The translations under genes and the position numbers were made by a program. A DNA stretch of 64,000 nucleotides from Haloarcula sebkhae. GTDB taxonomy: Archaea; Halobacteriota; Halobacteria; Halobacteriales; Haloarculaceae. A model generated the notes under the pieces. That model saw nothing but the letters and a program-made list of their open reading frames with translations, was not told the DNA's origin and did not search any database. Every line of letters begins with the position of its first letter. The stretch's first letter is position 1. The DNA lies in contig NZ_BMPD01000008.1 in the NCBI RefSeq assembly GCF_014647415.1, positions 107,638-171,637 of the forward strand, written 5' to 3'. Shown piece by piece: positions 9,299 to 16,612 of this stretch.

Positions 9299-10339
9299 TC
9301 ACGTCCCCTCCTCGGCTGTCGGTGTCGGTTCGTCGCCGATCAGATCGTCGTAGATGGCCGCGAAGCGGTCCCTGACCTCTGCCATCGGGATGCCGGCGCG
9401 GTCGGCGAGTGCCAGCGCACCGCCCATGCCGACCCCCTCCTTGGCCTCGCCGGCGACGAACCGCTCCATCGCGACGTGGTCGCTCTGGTCGAAGCCGGGG
9501 TCCGTCACTGTCAGGTCGAGGTCGAGTCGGTCGGCCGACGCCCGCACGTCGGCGCTCTCGTCGTCGGCCACGTAGCTCGTCGTCGCCAGTCCGACCGGCC
9601 CCTCGTAGCCGCCGTGCCTGACCAGCGCGGCGACGGCGACGCACTGACTGCCGCCGGCAAGCGTTACGGCGGTATCGTTCTCGACGGCCCCTGCAGTCAG
9701 CCCGGCGAGCGTCGCCAGAACGGGATCGCCCATCCGGCGGACCGCCCGCTTCGGTTCGTTTGCGGCGTCGCCCGGTGCGAGCGAACTGGCCTGCAGTCCC
9801 TCGTCGACCAGCGTTTCCTTCTGCGCTGTCGGGTTCTCCGGAAGTGACGAAGAGACCATTCCCGTTTCGCCCAGTGCACGAAGGACACCGAGCGCCGTCG
9901 TCGTCCCGCCGGGAATGGTTTCGCCCAGATACAGTTCGTCGGCCGGGAGCGACTGGCCGAACTGTCGGGCGGCCGCGAACGCCCCGTGGGCCGTCGGCAC
10001 CGGGTCCTGCTCCGCGATGTCCTTGCCCGGGCGTGCGCCGACAGAGACTGTCGGTGCCCCGGTCTTTTCGGCCAAGCCGCCATCGACAACTGTGGCGTCA
10101 AATCCCAGGACTTCTCGGACGGCCCGCGTCACCAGCGCTGGCGTCGGACAGCCGCTCGGACTGACCGGCGTCACGCCCGTCCGAACTGGTGTGCCGTAGG
10201 TCACCAGTTCGGCGTCTGCAGCGGGCGTTACCGACATCAGTTCGGGATCGGCTCCGGCGGCACTGATCCCCGCCCGACCTGCGGTTTCCGTGGTTCCTGC
10301 GACGAGTGCGAAGCGCGTTCCGCCACCGGGTGAAGTCAT
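9299..10339 (-). CDS. cobT: Nicotinate-nucleotide-dependent phosphoribosyltransferase, archaeal CobT (TIGR00303 type)
   Basis: Predicted to activate the lower-ligand base (dimethylbenzimidazole-type) by phosphoribosyl transfer from nicotinate mononucleotide, for cobamide assembly. The 346-residue protein has the glycine-rich blocks of this family: [40 protein letters not shown] near residue 150, [28 protein letters not shown], and the C-terminal [10 protein letters not shown]. It matches the archaeal MJ1598-like branch rather than bacterial CobT. It is first in an operon with cbiA. Its start codon overlaps a perfect inverted repeat described separately, which probably regulates the pair. Confidence 0.88.
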   Translation of the reverse strand: MTSPGGGTRFALVAGTTETAGRAGISAAGADPELMSVTPAADAELVTYGTPVRTGVTPVSPSGCPTPALVTRAVREVLGFDATVVDGGLAEKTGAPTVSVGARPGKDIAEQDPVPTAHGAFAAARQFGQSLPADELYLGETIPGGTTTALGVLRALGETGMVSSSLPENPTAQKETLVDEGLQASSLAPGDAANEPKRAVRRMGDPVLATLAGLTAGAVENDTAVTLAGGSQCVAVAALVRHGGYEGPVGLATTSYVADDESADVRASADRLDLDLTVTDPGFDQSDHVAMERFVAGEAKEGVGMGGALALADRAGIPMAEVRDRFAAIYDDLIGDEPTPTAEEGT

Positions 10340-10358
10340 TGTGATTGCATTATCACAA
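10339..10358. promoter_or_regulatory. Perfect 7-bp inverted repeat overlapping the cobT start (candidate operator)
   Basis: TTGTGAT (10339-10345) and ATCACAA (10352-10358) are exact reverse complements separated by 6 bases. The repeat begins at the first base of the cobT ATG read on the minus strand and extends upstream, with a TATA-like ATTAAAG just beyond on the cobT side. In a leaderless gene this is where a bound dimeric repressor would block transcription initiation. A half-site-like TGTGATAA recurs at 10743. The identity of the regulator is unknown. Confidence 0.6.
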
Positions 10359-10395
10359 GTAAACTTTAATACCTTGGTGCCGGGGCGGCGTATGA

Positions 10396-10401
10396 TTTAT
10401 A
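10396..10401 (+). promoter_or_regulatory. TATA box of the small cysteine protein
   Basis: TTTATA centred about 28 bases before the ATG at 10426. This is the haloarchaeal TATA-to-start distance expected for a leaderless or nearly leaderless transcript. Confidence 0.6.
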
Positions 10402-10425
10402 CCGTGCGCCCGCGGTTGCCCGAAC

Positions 10426-10650
10426 ATGGACGATTTCGACGAACTTCGGTCGTCGTTGACGCCGCGCGAGGACAACGAGGCGATCGCTTCCTACCAGAAC
10501 ACGACGGCTGTGGCCTGTCCGTCCTGTGAAGAGCCATTCGACGATATGGTCGTCTGCAAGCAGGAGTTCACCTCCCTCAATCTCGATTTCGAGATGGACC
10601 TCTGTACGACGATCAACGACGGGAAGGTCGTGCTGTTCACCCACAAGTAA
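10426..10650 (+). CDS. Small cysteine-containing haloarchaeal protein
   Basis: A 74-residue acidic protein with a CPSC motif at residues 31-34 and further cysteines in VVCKQEF and MDLCTTIND. The CPxC pair followed by separated cysteines suggests a small metal-binding (zinc-ribbon-like) fold. It ends NDGKVVLFTHK, a strongly conserved-looking terminus. The start is supported by the TATA box about 28 bases upstream. It is divergent from cobT and could share the control region between them. I recognise the type (small haloarchaeal zinc-finger-like proteins) but not a function. Confidence 0.75.
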   Translation: MDDFDELRSSLTPREDNEAIASYQNTTAVACPSCEEPFDDMVVCKQEFTSLNLDFEMDLCTTINDGKVVLFTHK

Positions 10651-10762
10651 CTGGTCGGAACTGGGACACGTCGCTGTTGTTTTCTGGTTGCTTTCTGCGT
10701 CAATAGCGTGGCGGCTGGGGCTGGTGCGCTACCGAAATCAAATGTGATAATCCCAGCGACGG

Positions 10763-10990
10763 CTTTTTATACGCCTCCCCTCGTTATCTGAGATAGGCAC
10801 CATACTGGTGCCGCACCACCCCACCCCCCACCCCACATTCCTTACCTTTCCACTTCCTGTGAGCCATTGGCTCCCACACTGGCGGTTTTCGATCTCCGAT
10901 AGCTCATAGTCAACCCGGGGTTGCGGTAGTTCTGGGTAGTCAGCTGTCGGGCCCGACTGGCGAGTGTGACACCCAGCACCGGCCGCTACG
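10763..10990 (+). ncRNA. Candidate structured non-coding RNA
   Basis: A TATA-like CTTTTTATACG (10763-10772) is followed by a perfect hairpin, GGCACCA/TGGTGCC with loop TAC (10796-10812). Then come GAGCCA/TGGCTC (10861-10873) and a longer bulged stem CTGGGT-a-GTCA (10932-10942) pairing with TGAC-ACCCAG (10967-10976), which encloses the palindrome GTCGGGCCCGAC (10946-10957). No frame across this stretch looks like a halophilic protein. I could not match it to 7S RNA or RNase P RNA signatures. It is an inference from pairing and promoter position only; the ends are approximate. Confidence 0.35.
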
Positions 10991-11012
10991 CTCACAGCGA
11001 ATGTCCGAAAAT

Positions 11013-11113
11013 GGAAGGGGCGGGAGTCGAACCACGCGGAGCCCTTTGCGGGGTAACCACCAACCGATTCTGGCATGTTGGTCGGTAGCGCTCTACCACT
11101 GAGCCACCCTTCC
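11013..11113 (-). pseudogene. tRNA-like element, probably a defective tRNA
   Basis: On the minus strand the ends pair as a 7-bp acceptor stem, GGAAGGG with CCCTTCC, followed by TG and a perfect D arm (GCTC-loop-GAGC). At the 3' side is a T loop TTCGACT. The T stem GCGTGG/CCCGC is perfect only if one T is bulged out, and the middle is about 28 nt too long. Between D and T arms I see ACCAAC/GTTGGT enclosing a 12-nt loop rather than a normal 7-nt anticodon loop, plus about 20 extra bases. It may be a tRNA with a small intron or a decayed tRNA; I cannot assign an anticodon and favour decay. Confidence 0.5.
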
Positions 11114-11326
11114 AAGCTATCCGTAATACGTTCCTGACAACCAAGTAAGTGATGATTGCGGGTGTTTCCGCACTCAACGCTCCCGACGTTCGAGTGCCGC
11201 TTAGCCGGTCGCTGATCTGTGTCTCACCAGCGGTAGCGCCCAGCGTCGGAGCGGTATCCTTCTCTGCGGCCTTTCCTATCGGATCCACAACAACTTATTT
11301 TGTGCTGGCCGGCGACACCAGTGGAC

Positions 11327-11647
11327 GTGAGCTACACGAAAGTCAACTACACCGACGTGGAACCGGTCGCAGATGCAATGCATTTCCTTCGAGACCCGCT
11401 GGACTGTGAGCAGGTCGGCGTTACTGTCTTGGACTGTGATGCCGGCTGGACCGGCAAACCGCACGACCATGCCGATGAGGGTCACGAAGAGGTGTACATC
11501 CTTGTTGAGGGGACAGCCACCGTCGAGGTTGACGGCGAAGACGTGTCTCTCGAAGCGGGCGACGCAATCAAGCTTCCGCCGGAGGCCGAACGGACGATTC
11601 ACAACGGCGAGACAGAGAGCACGTTCGTCCTCGTCGGCGCACCCTAA
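11327..11647 (+). CDS. Cupin domain-containing protein
   Basis: A 106-residue single-domain cupin. Motif 1 is KPHDHADEGHEEVYILVEGTATVEVDGE, giving the G(X)5HXH(X)3-4E(X)6G pattern with two His and one Glu as metal ligands. Motif 2 is LEAGDAIKLPPEAERTIHNGETES, with the third His. Such proteins bind a divalent metal; substrate or regulatory role is unknown. The GTG at 11327 gives the N-terminus VSYTKVNYTDVEPV. A GTG two codons upstream (11321) is also possible. A TATA-like TTATTTTG lies just upstream, fitting a short or absent leader. Confidence 0.8.
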   Translation: MSYTKVNYTDVEPVADAMHFLRDPLDCEQVGVTVLDCDAGWTGKPHDHADEGHEEVYILVEGTATVEVDGEDVSLEAGDAIKLPPEAERTIHNGETESTFVLVGAP

Positions 11648-11685
11648 AAATCGCAGAAACAGCGTCGCAGCCGGTGGTCAGACCG

Positions 11686-13512
11686 TCAGTACGACCGGAC
11701 CTTCGGTTCGTAGGTTTCCTCGTCGCCTTCGAGGATGACGGGCTTGTAGTACAGTTCCGGCTGTCCCTCGTTCCAGGCCAGCATCGTGTGCTTGATCCAC
11801 TCGTCGTCCTTGCGTTCCTGGTGCTCCGCACGCCAGTGTGCGCCGCGGAACTCCTCGCGGGCAAGCGCACCAAGCGTGATTGCCTCGGCCACGTCGAGGA
11901 TGTTGCGGGTCTCGATGGTGTGGATGAGGTCCGTGTTGTAGGTCCGGGACGGGTCCTCGACGGCGACGTTCTCGTACTCCTTGCGCGCCGTCCGGAGATC
12001 CCGAAGTGCCTTCTCGAGGCCCTCTTCTGTCCGGAACACGTTGACGTTGTCAGTCATCGTCTCCTGAACGTCTGCGCGGACTTCGGCGTGGTTGATGCCG
12101 TCGGACTCAATGAGGGTCTCGATGCGCTGGCGTTCCTGCTCGACGGTGCTTTCGAGCACCGCCTTCGGTTCGACGGCGGCCCCGTCGGCGGCGACATCGT
12201 CGCTGCTGGCGTCGATTGCGCCGGGGTCGACTGGCGGCTCCACGTCGCCGGGCTCGCTCTTGGCAGAGGGGCCGGTCTGGATTTCGGCCGTCTTCATGTC
12301 TTTGCCGGCGGCGTGGTGGCCGGCGCGGGCACCGAACACGAGCAGTTCCGGCAGGGCGTTGCCCCCGAGTCGGTTCGCGCCGTGCAGCGAAACACACGCG
12401 GTCTCGCCGGCCGCGTAGAGGCCGTCGATGCACGTCTCGCCGTTCTCGTCGGTTTCGACGCCACCCATGGCGTAGTGCTGGCCGGGCTTGACCGGCATCG
12501 GCTCGTCGAGGCCGTCGACACCCTCGAAATCCTCCGCGAGGTGGAGAATGTTCTCCAGTCGGTCGAGGATACGCTCCTCGCCGAGGTGGCGCATATCGAG
12601 GTCGACGTACTCATCTTCGACACCGCGGCCCTCGTTGACTTCTGTCAGTTCGGCACGGGCGACCACGTCACGGGAGGCCAGTTCTCCCTCGTTGTTGGCG
12701 TAGCCATGCTCGAACATGAACCGCTCCTCGTTGTCGTTGTAGAGGATACCACCCTCACCGCGGACCCCCTCGGAGATGAGGACGCCCGTCGACGGCAGCG
12801 TGGTCGGGTGGAACTGGATCATCTCCATGTCCTCCATCGGCACGCCGGCGCGGTAGGCCATCGCACAGCCGTCGCCGGTGTTGGCGACGGCGTTCGTGGT
12901 GTGGTCGAAGGCCTGTCCGAGGCCGCCGGTCGCGAGAATCACGCCGTTGTTGGCGCGGAAGCCCTGAATCTCGCCGGACTTGATGTCGTATGCGACACAG
13001 CCGTGACAGACGCGGTCCTCGGGGTCGTCGTGGTCGGTGACCGCGAGCTGGGTCACGTACCACTCGTCGTACACTTCGATGCCGCGCTTGACCGCCTGCT
13101 CGTACATCGTGTGCAGCAGGTGGTGGCCGGTTTCGGCACCCGCGTACGTCGTCCGCGGATAGGAGAGACCGCCGAACGGGCGCTGGGAGACGCGGCCGTC
13201 GTCCTCGCGCGAGAACGGCATCCCCCAGTGTTCGAGCTGGATGACCTCTTCGGGGGCATCCTTGGCGAAGGTGTCGATGGCAGGGGCGTCGCCGAGGTAG
13301 TCAGACCCCTTCATTGTGTCGTACGCGTGGAGGTCCCAGGAGTCCCCTTCCTGGAGGGCAGCGTTGATTCCCCCCTCCGCGGCACCTGTGTGGCTCCGAA
13401 CCGGATGGAGCTTGGTCACGAGGGCAACGTCTGCACCCTCTTCGTCCGCTGCAATAGCCGCCCTGAGGCCAGCGCCACCCGCGCCGACCACGATAACATC
13501 GTGTTCGTACAT
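11686..13512 (-). CDS. sdhA: Succinate dehydrogenase flavoprotein subunit
   Basis: Oxidises succinate to fumarate on the cytoplasmic side of complex II. The 608-residue protein has the N-terminal FAD fold VIVVGAGGAGLRAA, and the covalent-FAD block SHTGAAEGGINAAL with the flavin-attachment His. It also has the catalytic region QFHPTTLPSTGVLISEGVRGEGGIL, HYAMGGVETDENGET and GANRLGGNALPELLVFG, and a normal C-terminal helical domain. Haloarchaeal sdh genes usually form sdhCDBA. Here sdhA lies on the same strand as sdhCDB but about 3.1 kb downstream of sdhB, past unrelated genes. It has a TATA-like CTTAAGTTTGG about 45-55 bases before its start, so it probably uses its own promoter. Confidence 0.97.
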   Translation of the reverse strand: MYEHDVIVVGAGGAGLRAAIAADEEGADVALVTKLHPVRSHTGAAEGGINAALQEGDSWDLHAYDTMKGSDYLGDAPAIDTFAKDAPEEVIQLEHWGMPFSREDDGRVSQRPFGGLSYPRTTYAGAETGHHLLHTMYEQAVKRGIEVYDEWYVTQLAVTDHDDPEDRVCHGCVAYDIKSGEIQGFRANNGVILATGGLGQAFDHTTNAVANTGDGCAMAYRAGVPMEDMEMIQFHPTTLPSTGVLISEGVRGEGGILYNDNEERFMFEHGYANNEGELASRDVVARAELTEVNEGRGVEDEYVDLDMRHLGEERILDRLENILHLAEDFEGVDGLDEPMPVKPGQHYAMGGVETDENGETCIDGLYAAGETACVSLHGANRLGGNALPELLVFGARAGHHAAGKDMKTAEIQTGPSAKSEPGDVEPPVDPGAIDASSDDVAADGAAVEPKAVLESTVEQERQRIETLIESDGINHAEVRADVQETMTDNVNVFRTEEGLEKALRDLRTARKEYENVAVEDPSRTYNTDLIHTIETRNILDVAEAITLGALAREEFRGAHWRAEHQERKDDEWIKHTMLAWNEGQPELYYKPVILEGDEETYEPKVRSY

Positions 13513-13759
13513 TGTGAGAGTGTCTCTTGGCGTGGTTTCGGCTTAGGATTAGCCAAACTTAAGCCTCCCTGTTGCGTTACTGAGTGCGACGCCAATAGCG
13601 GGATCTATCCGTTCCTGACATAGGGCCCTACTGTCACTCAGGGTGAATTTTTGACCTATCCGATGGAATTATATCACGCGCTGTGAATACTTAGGAACCG
13701 ACTACTGATACTAGACCCACCGGATAGTGTCACTACGGGCCCGACCCGTTCCCACCCTG

Positions 13760-15109
13760 ATGCCAGACCAGTATCTCACGTCAACTGATGACTTCGAAGC
13801 GGTGTTAGCAGAGGCACCCTCAGTACTGACGGTCACTGATGGGGAATTGATAATACGGTTCGTGAGCCCAGCAATCGAACGGGTATTGGGGTATGATATG
13901 GAGTCGCTCGTCGGCACCAACTGGCTTGACCTCGTCCATCCAGAGGACGCGGAGCGGGTCCGGGCAACACTGGCGGGCGAACGGGAAGACGACGGGACGG
14001 AGTACCGGTTTCGGAACGCCGATGGTGACTGGGTCTGGCTCGAAACCATCGTCTCAGCGGATACCGAGACGGACCGCGATTGCCGGGTGTTCACCTCTCG
14101 TGATGTCAGCGACCGGCCGCGCTTCGAGGCCCGGTTCCACCAGTTCGTCACACACACCTCCGACGTACTCACCGTGTTCGACGAGCAGGGCAGCGTCGAG
14201 TATATCAGCCCATCCGTGGAACGCGTCCTCGGCTACGAACAGGACGCGATGCAGGACTCGGACCTCTTCGAGTACGTGCATCCGGACGACCTCTCGACCG
14301 CACTCACCGAGTTCGGCCGGATGATAGACGATCCGGGGTACGTCGCTGTCATCGAGCACCGGTACCGCCACGCAGATGGCGACTGGATCTGGGCGGAGTC
14401 CCGCGGCCAGCAGGTCGCGAGCGGCCCACTGGAAGACCACGTCGTCGTGACGACCCGCGATATCTCCGAGCGGAAACAGCGCGAGCAAGAACTCAAGCGA
14501 CAGAACCAGCGCCTCGAACGGTTCTCGGACGCGATTAGTCACGACCTACGGAACCCGCTGGACGTTCTCGACGGCTCGCTCGAACTCGCACGCGAGACAG
14601 GCGAGGACGCACACTTCGAGCGGGCCGAGCGGAGCATCGATCGGATGTACACACTCATCGACGACCTGCTCGCGCTCGCCAAACAGGGCGTTGATCCGGC
14701 GGAAACCGAGATAGTCGATCTTAATACCCTTTCACAGCGGGCTTGGTCGATGGTCGACACTCAGGACGCAACGCTTGAAACCCACGCCGACGACAGCATC
14801 AAGGCCGACGAGGGTGCGATGCTGGAATTACTGGAGAACCTCTTTCGGAACGCTATCGAACACGGTGGCGACGACGTGACCGTCACTGTCGGGACGGAAT
14901 CGTGGGGATTCTATGTCACGGACGACGGGGCGGGCTTCCCCGACGGCACTGCGGACCTGTTCGAACCCGGCTACTCGACGGCCGATGACGGAACCGGATT
15001 CGGGCTCTGCATCGTCGAACAGATCGTCGACGCACACAACTGGGAAGTCATCGCGACCGACAGCGAAAGCGGCGGTGCGCGATTCGAGTTCATTTGTCAG
15101 AACTCCTGA
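13760..15109 (+). CDS. PAS/PAC sensor histidine kinase
   Basis: A 449-residue cytoplasmic sensor kinase without membrane segments. Two PAS-PAC units occupy roughly residues 10-125 and 130-250 (each with ERVLGY and an HADGDW/NADGDW PAC block; the second ends TTRDISERKQREQELK). The dimerisation domain has the H-box FSDAISHDLRNPLDVL with the phospho-accepting His near residue 266. The ATPase domain shows the N-box LLENLFRNAIEHGG, G1 DDGAGFPDG and G2 TGFGLCIV. No response regulator is adjacent; orphan kinases are common in haloarchaea. I chose the ATG at 13760; an upstream alternative start at 13727 adds only a non-conserved extension. It lies within the segment separating sdhA from sdhB. Confidence 0.9.
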   Translation: MPDQYLTSTDDFEAVLAEAPSVLTVTDGELIIRFVSPAIERVLGYDMESLVGTNWLDLVHPEDAERVRATLAGEREDDGTEYRFRNADGDWVWLETIVSADTETDRDCRVFTSRDVSDRPRFEARFHQFVTHTSDVLTVFDEQGSVEYISPSVERVLGYEQDAMQDSDLFEYVHPDDLSTALTEFGRMIDDPGYVAVIEHRYRHADGDWIWAESRGQQVASGPLEDHVVVTTRDISERKQREQELKRQNQRLERFSDAISHDLRNPLDVLDGSLELARETGEDAHFERAERSIDRMYTLIDDLLALAKQGVDPAETEIVDLNTLSQRAWSMVDTQDATLETHADDSIKADEGAMLELLENLFRNAIEHGGDDVTVTVGTESWGFYVTDDGAGFPDGTADLFEPGYSTADDGTGFGLCIVEQIVDAHNWEVIATDSESGGARFEFICQNS

Positions 15110-15189
15110 CCGCTGCGGGGGCGCTTGCGCTTTGCCGCGACAGACTGCCCGCAGTCCCTTTGCTCCGGTCCGCTGTAAGACTACAGAGT

Positions 15190-15389
15190 ATGAAACTCTG
15201 TATCTTCGGCGCCGGCGGTATTGGCGGCTATCTGGGCGCACGGCTGGCGCACGCGGGCCACGAGGTCCACCTCATTGCGAGAGGCGACCACCTAGCTGCA
15301 TTCCAAACTGATGGGCTGCAGGTCGAGAGCATCCACGGCGATATGGCGGTTGACCTCCGGCGACCGATGACCCGGCCGAGGCCGGGGTG
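15190..15389 (+). pseudogene. 2-dehydropantoate 2-reductase (ApbA/PanE) N-terminal fragment
   Basis: The frame from ATG 15190 encodes the NAD(P)-binding start of the ApbA/PanE family: MKLCIFGAGGIGGYLGARLA, then HEVHLIARGDHLAAFQTDGL. Homology continues to about DMAVDLR, then one base appears to be missing: the next frame reads ATDDPAEAGV, the expected continuation, before ending. A full enzyme is about 300 residues, so more than three quarters is gone. This is a frameshifted remnant, not a working gene. It supports the idea that the sdh-interrupting segment arrived or decayed by rearrangement. Confidence 0.8.
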
Positions 15390-15527
15390 ATGCGCCGGTG
15401 AACAAGGTCGTGACAGCGATTCTCGCGCTGGCGACGGCCAGACGGGAGTAACGGACGAGCCCGACCACGACAGTACAGAGTGGGGAACGGACGCACCACG
15501 CCGTCATCGTTGTCGGACTGTGCAACG

Positions 15528-16367
15528 TTACATTATATCCGCCGACTGGAACCGAATGTAGCCGAACCCAAGTGATAGAACGAGCCAGCCCCCAAGAATG
15601 GCGAACCCGGCCCACTTCGGCGGGTAGAATGAAGCCGATACTGGGTAGGACATTATTTCGTCGAACGTGGGGATTATCGCCCGTGCCGCGTAGCCGACTG
15701 CCGCAGTCGGGTTGAGAGCGTGGACGACAATCAGCCACGGAGGTGCACCGGAATCTGGGGGCGTGTAGCCGACAGTGATGACCTGCAGAATAGCCGTTAC
15801 AACGTCCCATCCGAGCTGAAAGAGGATGTACAGTCCCCCCGCACCAATAACCGCTGTGTACTGAGACTTCAGTATCGACGAGAAGCCGATACCAATTGCA
15901 ACATAGACCGCACCGTAGAAGACCGTCAAGATGGTGTAGAGCACGAATTTGACGGCCGCAAATGACTCGTAGGTGAACAGTGCGAAGACAGCGACGACAA
16001 AATAGCCGCTGAGGATAGCGATAGTCAAAACGGCACACCGGCCGATGAACTTCCCGAGAATAACGTCACGGCGCGAGTTCGGCAGGCCGAGCAGGAGCTT
16101 GATGCTCCCGCTGTCACGCTCACCGGCGATAGCGGCATAGGAGATGGCTAACCCCAGCAGTGGGACAAAGAAACTCATCGGCTGACCCATACTGTTGAGC
16201 AGCGCCAGCGTGCTGGTCGGGACATCGCTCGCTGAAGCCGTCAGCGGGACGTGCTGAATCGCCGCCCAGAATCCGGCGACGAGGACGAACAACAGGGTGG
16301 TAGCGAGGAACGTTCCTGAGCGGATTGCGTCGTTGAAATCTTTCCTGATGACCGCAGGGAGGGACAT
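15528..16367 (-). CDS. ABC-2 type transporter permease
   Basis: A 279-residue polytopic membrane protein with about six hydrophobic segments. It starts with the typical ABC-2 N-terminal helix (VIRKDFNDAIRSGTFLATTLLFVLVAGF). The hallmark segment LLGLAISYAAIAGERDSGSIKLLLGLPNSRRDVILGKFIGR is the conserved cytoplasmic loop of NosY/NatB-like permeases. Such permeases normally work with a separate ATPase subunit, which is not encoded nearby, so this is an orphan subunit here. Substrate unknown. It sits in the segment between sdhB and sdhA, next to an IS200/IS605-type hairpin. Confidence 0.85.
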   Translation of the reverse strand: MSLPAVIRKDFNDAIRSGTFLATTLLFVLVAGFWAAIQHVPLTASASDVPTSTLALLNSMGQPMSFFVPLLGLAISYAAIAGERDSGSIKLLLGLPNSRRDVILGKFIGRCAVLTIAILSGYFVVAVFALFTYESFAAVKFVLYTILTVFYGAVYVAIGIGFSSILKSQYTAVIGAGGLYILFQLGWDVVTAILQVITVGYTPPDSGAPPWLIVVHALNPTAAVGYAARAIIPTFDEIMSYPVSASFYPPKWAGFAILGGWLVLSLGFGYIRFQSADIM

Positions 16368-16488
16368 TTGTTGGATAGTTGTCTAGTGATGCCAATAAAT
16401 CTTGATAGCTCCCGAACGCACTGTGAGCCCATGTCCCTATAGTGACTGTCTCAGGCTACTCTGGGTCACAGCGGAAGCAGCGCGGAAG

Positions 16489-16508
16489 CCCACGACTAAA
16501 GTCGTGGG
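16489..16508. mobile_element. IS200/IS605-type terminal hairpin remnant
   Basis: CCCACGACT and AGTCGTGGG form a perfect 9-bp stem with an AA loop, in the context GAAGCCCACGACT...GTGGGAGGAAGC. Haloarchaeal IS200/IS605 elements commonly end in a subterminal hairpin of this sequence type just after tnpB. No tnpA or tnpB remains here. It lies about 100 bases past the 3' end of sdhB, at the edge of the block that interrupts the sdh operon. The identification is from recall of the hairpin type and is moderately sure. Confidence 0.55.
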
Positions 16509-16612
16509 AGGAAGCGCGTACGCTTTTGAAACAACTGACCAATGACAGGTGGCGACAGACGCAGCGTACCTGACGACTAGCGGCTTTCTGCAGAAGGAAT
16601 GCTATCCCGAAT

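Larger units (their letters stand above)
10651..11326. other. Gene-free stretch with RNA-like elements
   Basis: No convincing protein gene lies here. It contains a TATA-like box with a foldable sequence after it (10763-10990) and a tRNA-like element on the minus strand (11013-11113), both listed separately. The remainder before the cupin gene (11114-11326) shows only its promoter: CAACTTATTTTG at 11291-11302, about 25-30 bases before the start. A C-rich run (10813-10845) is conspicuous. Confidence 0.6.

Noticed and set aside
7977..9644. Longer 555-codon frame covering cbiA
   Set aside because: The first 116 codons are Arg-rich and antisense-like over cobT; the P-loop domain begins at ATG 9296.
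15391..15527. Minus-strand stretch reading TVVVGLVRYSRLAVASARIA, resembling a membrane helix
   Set aside because: Possibly another remnant in the sdh interruption, but too short and without boundaries to support as a feature.
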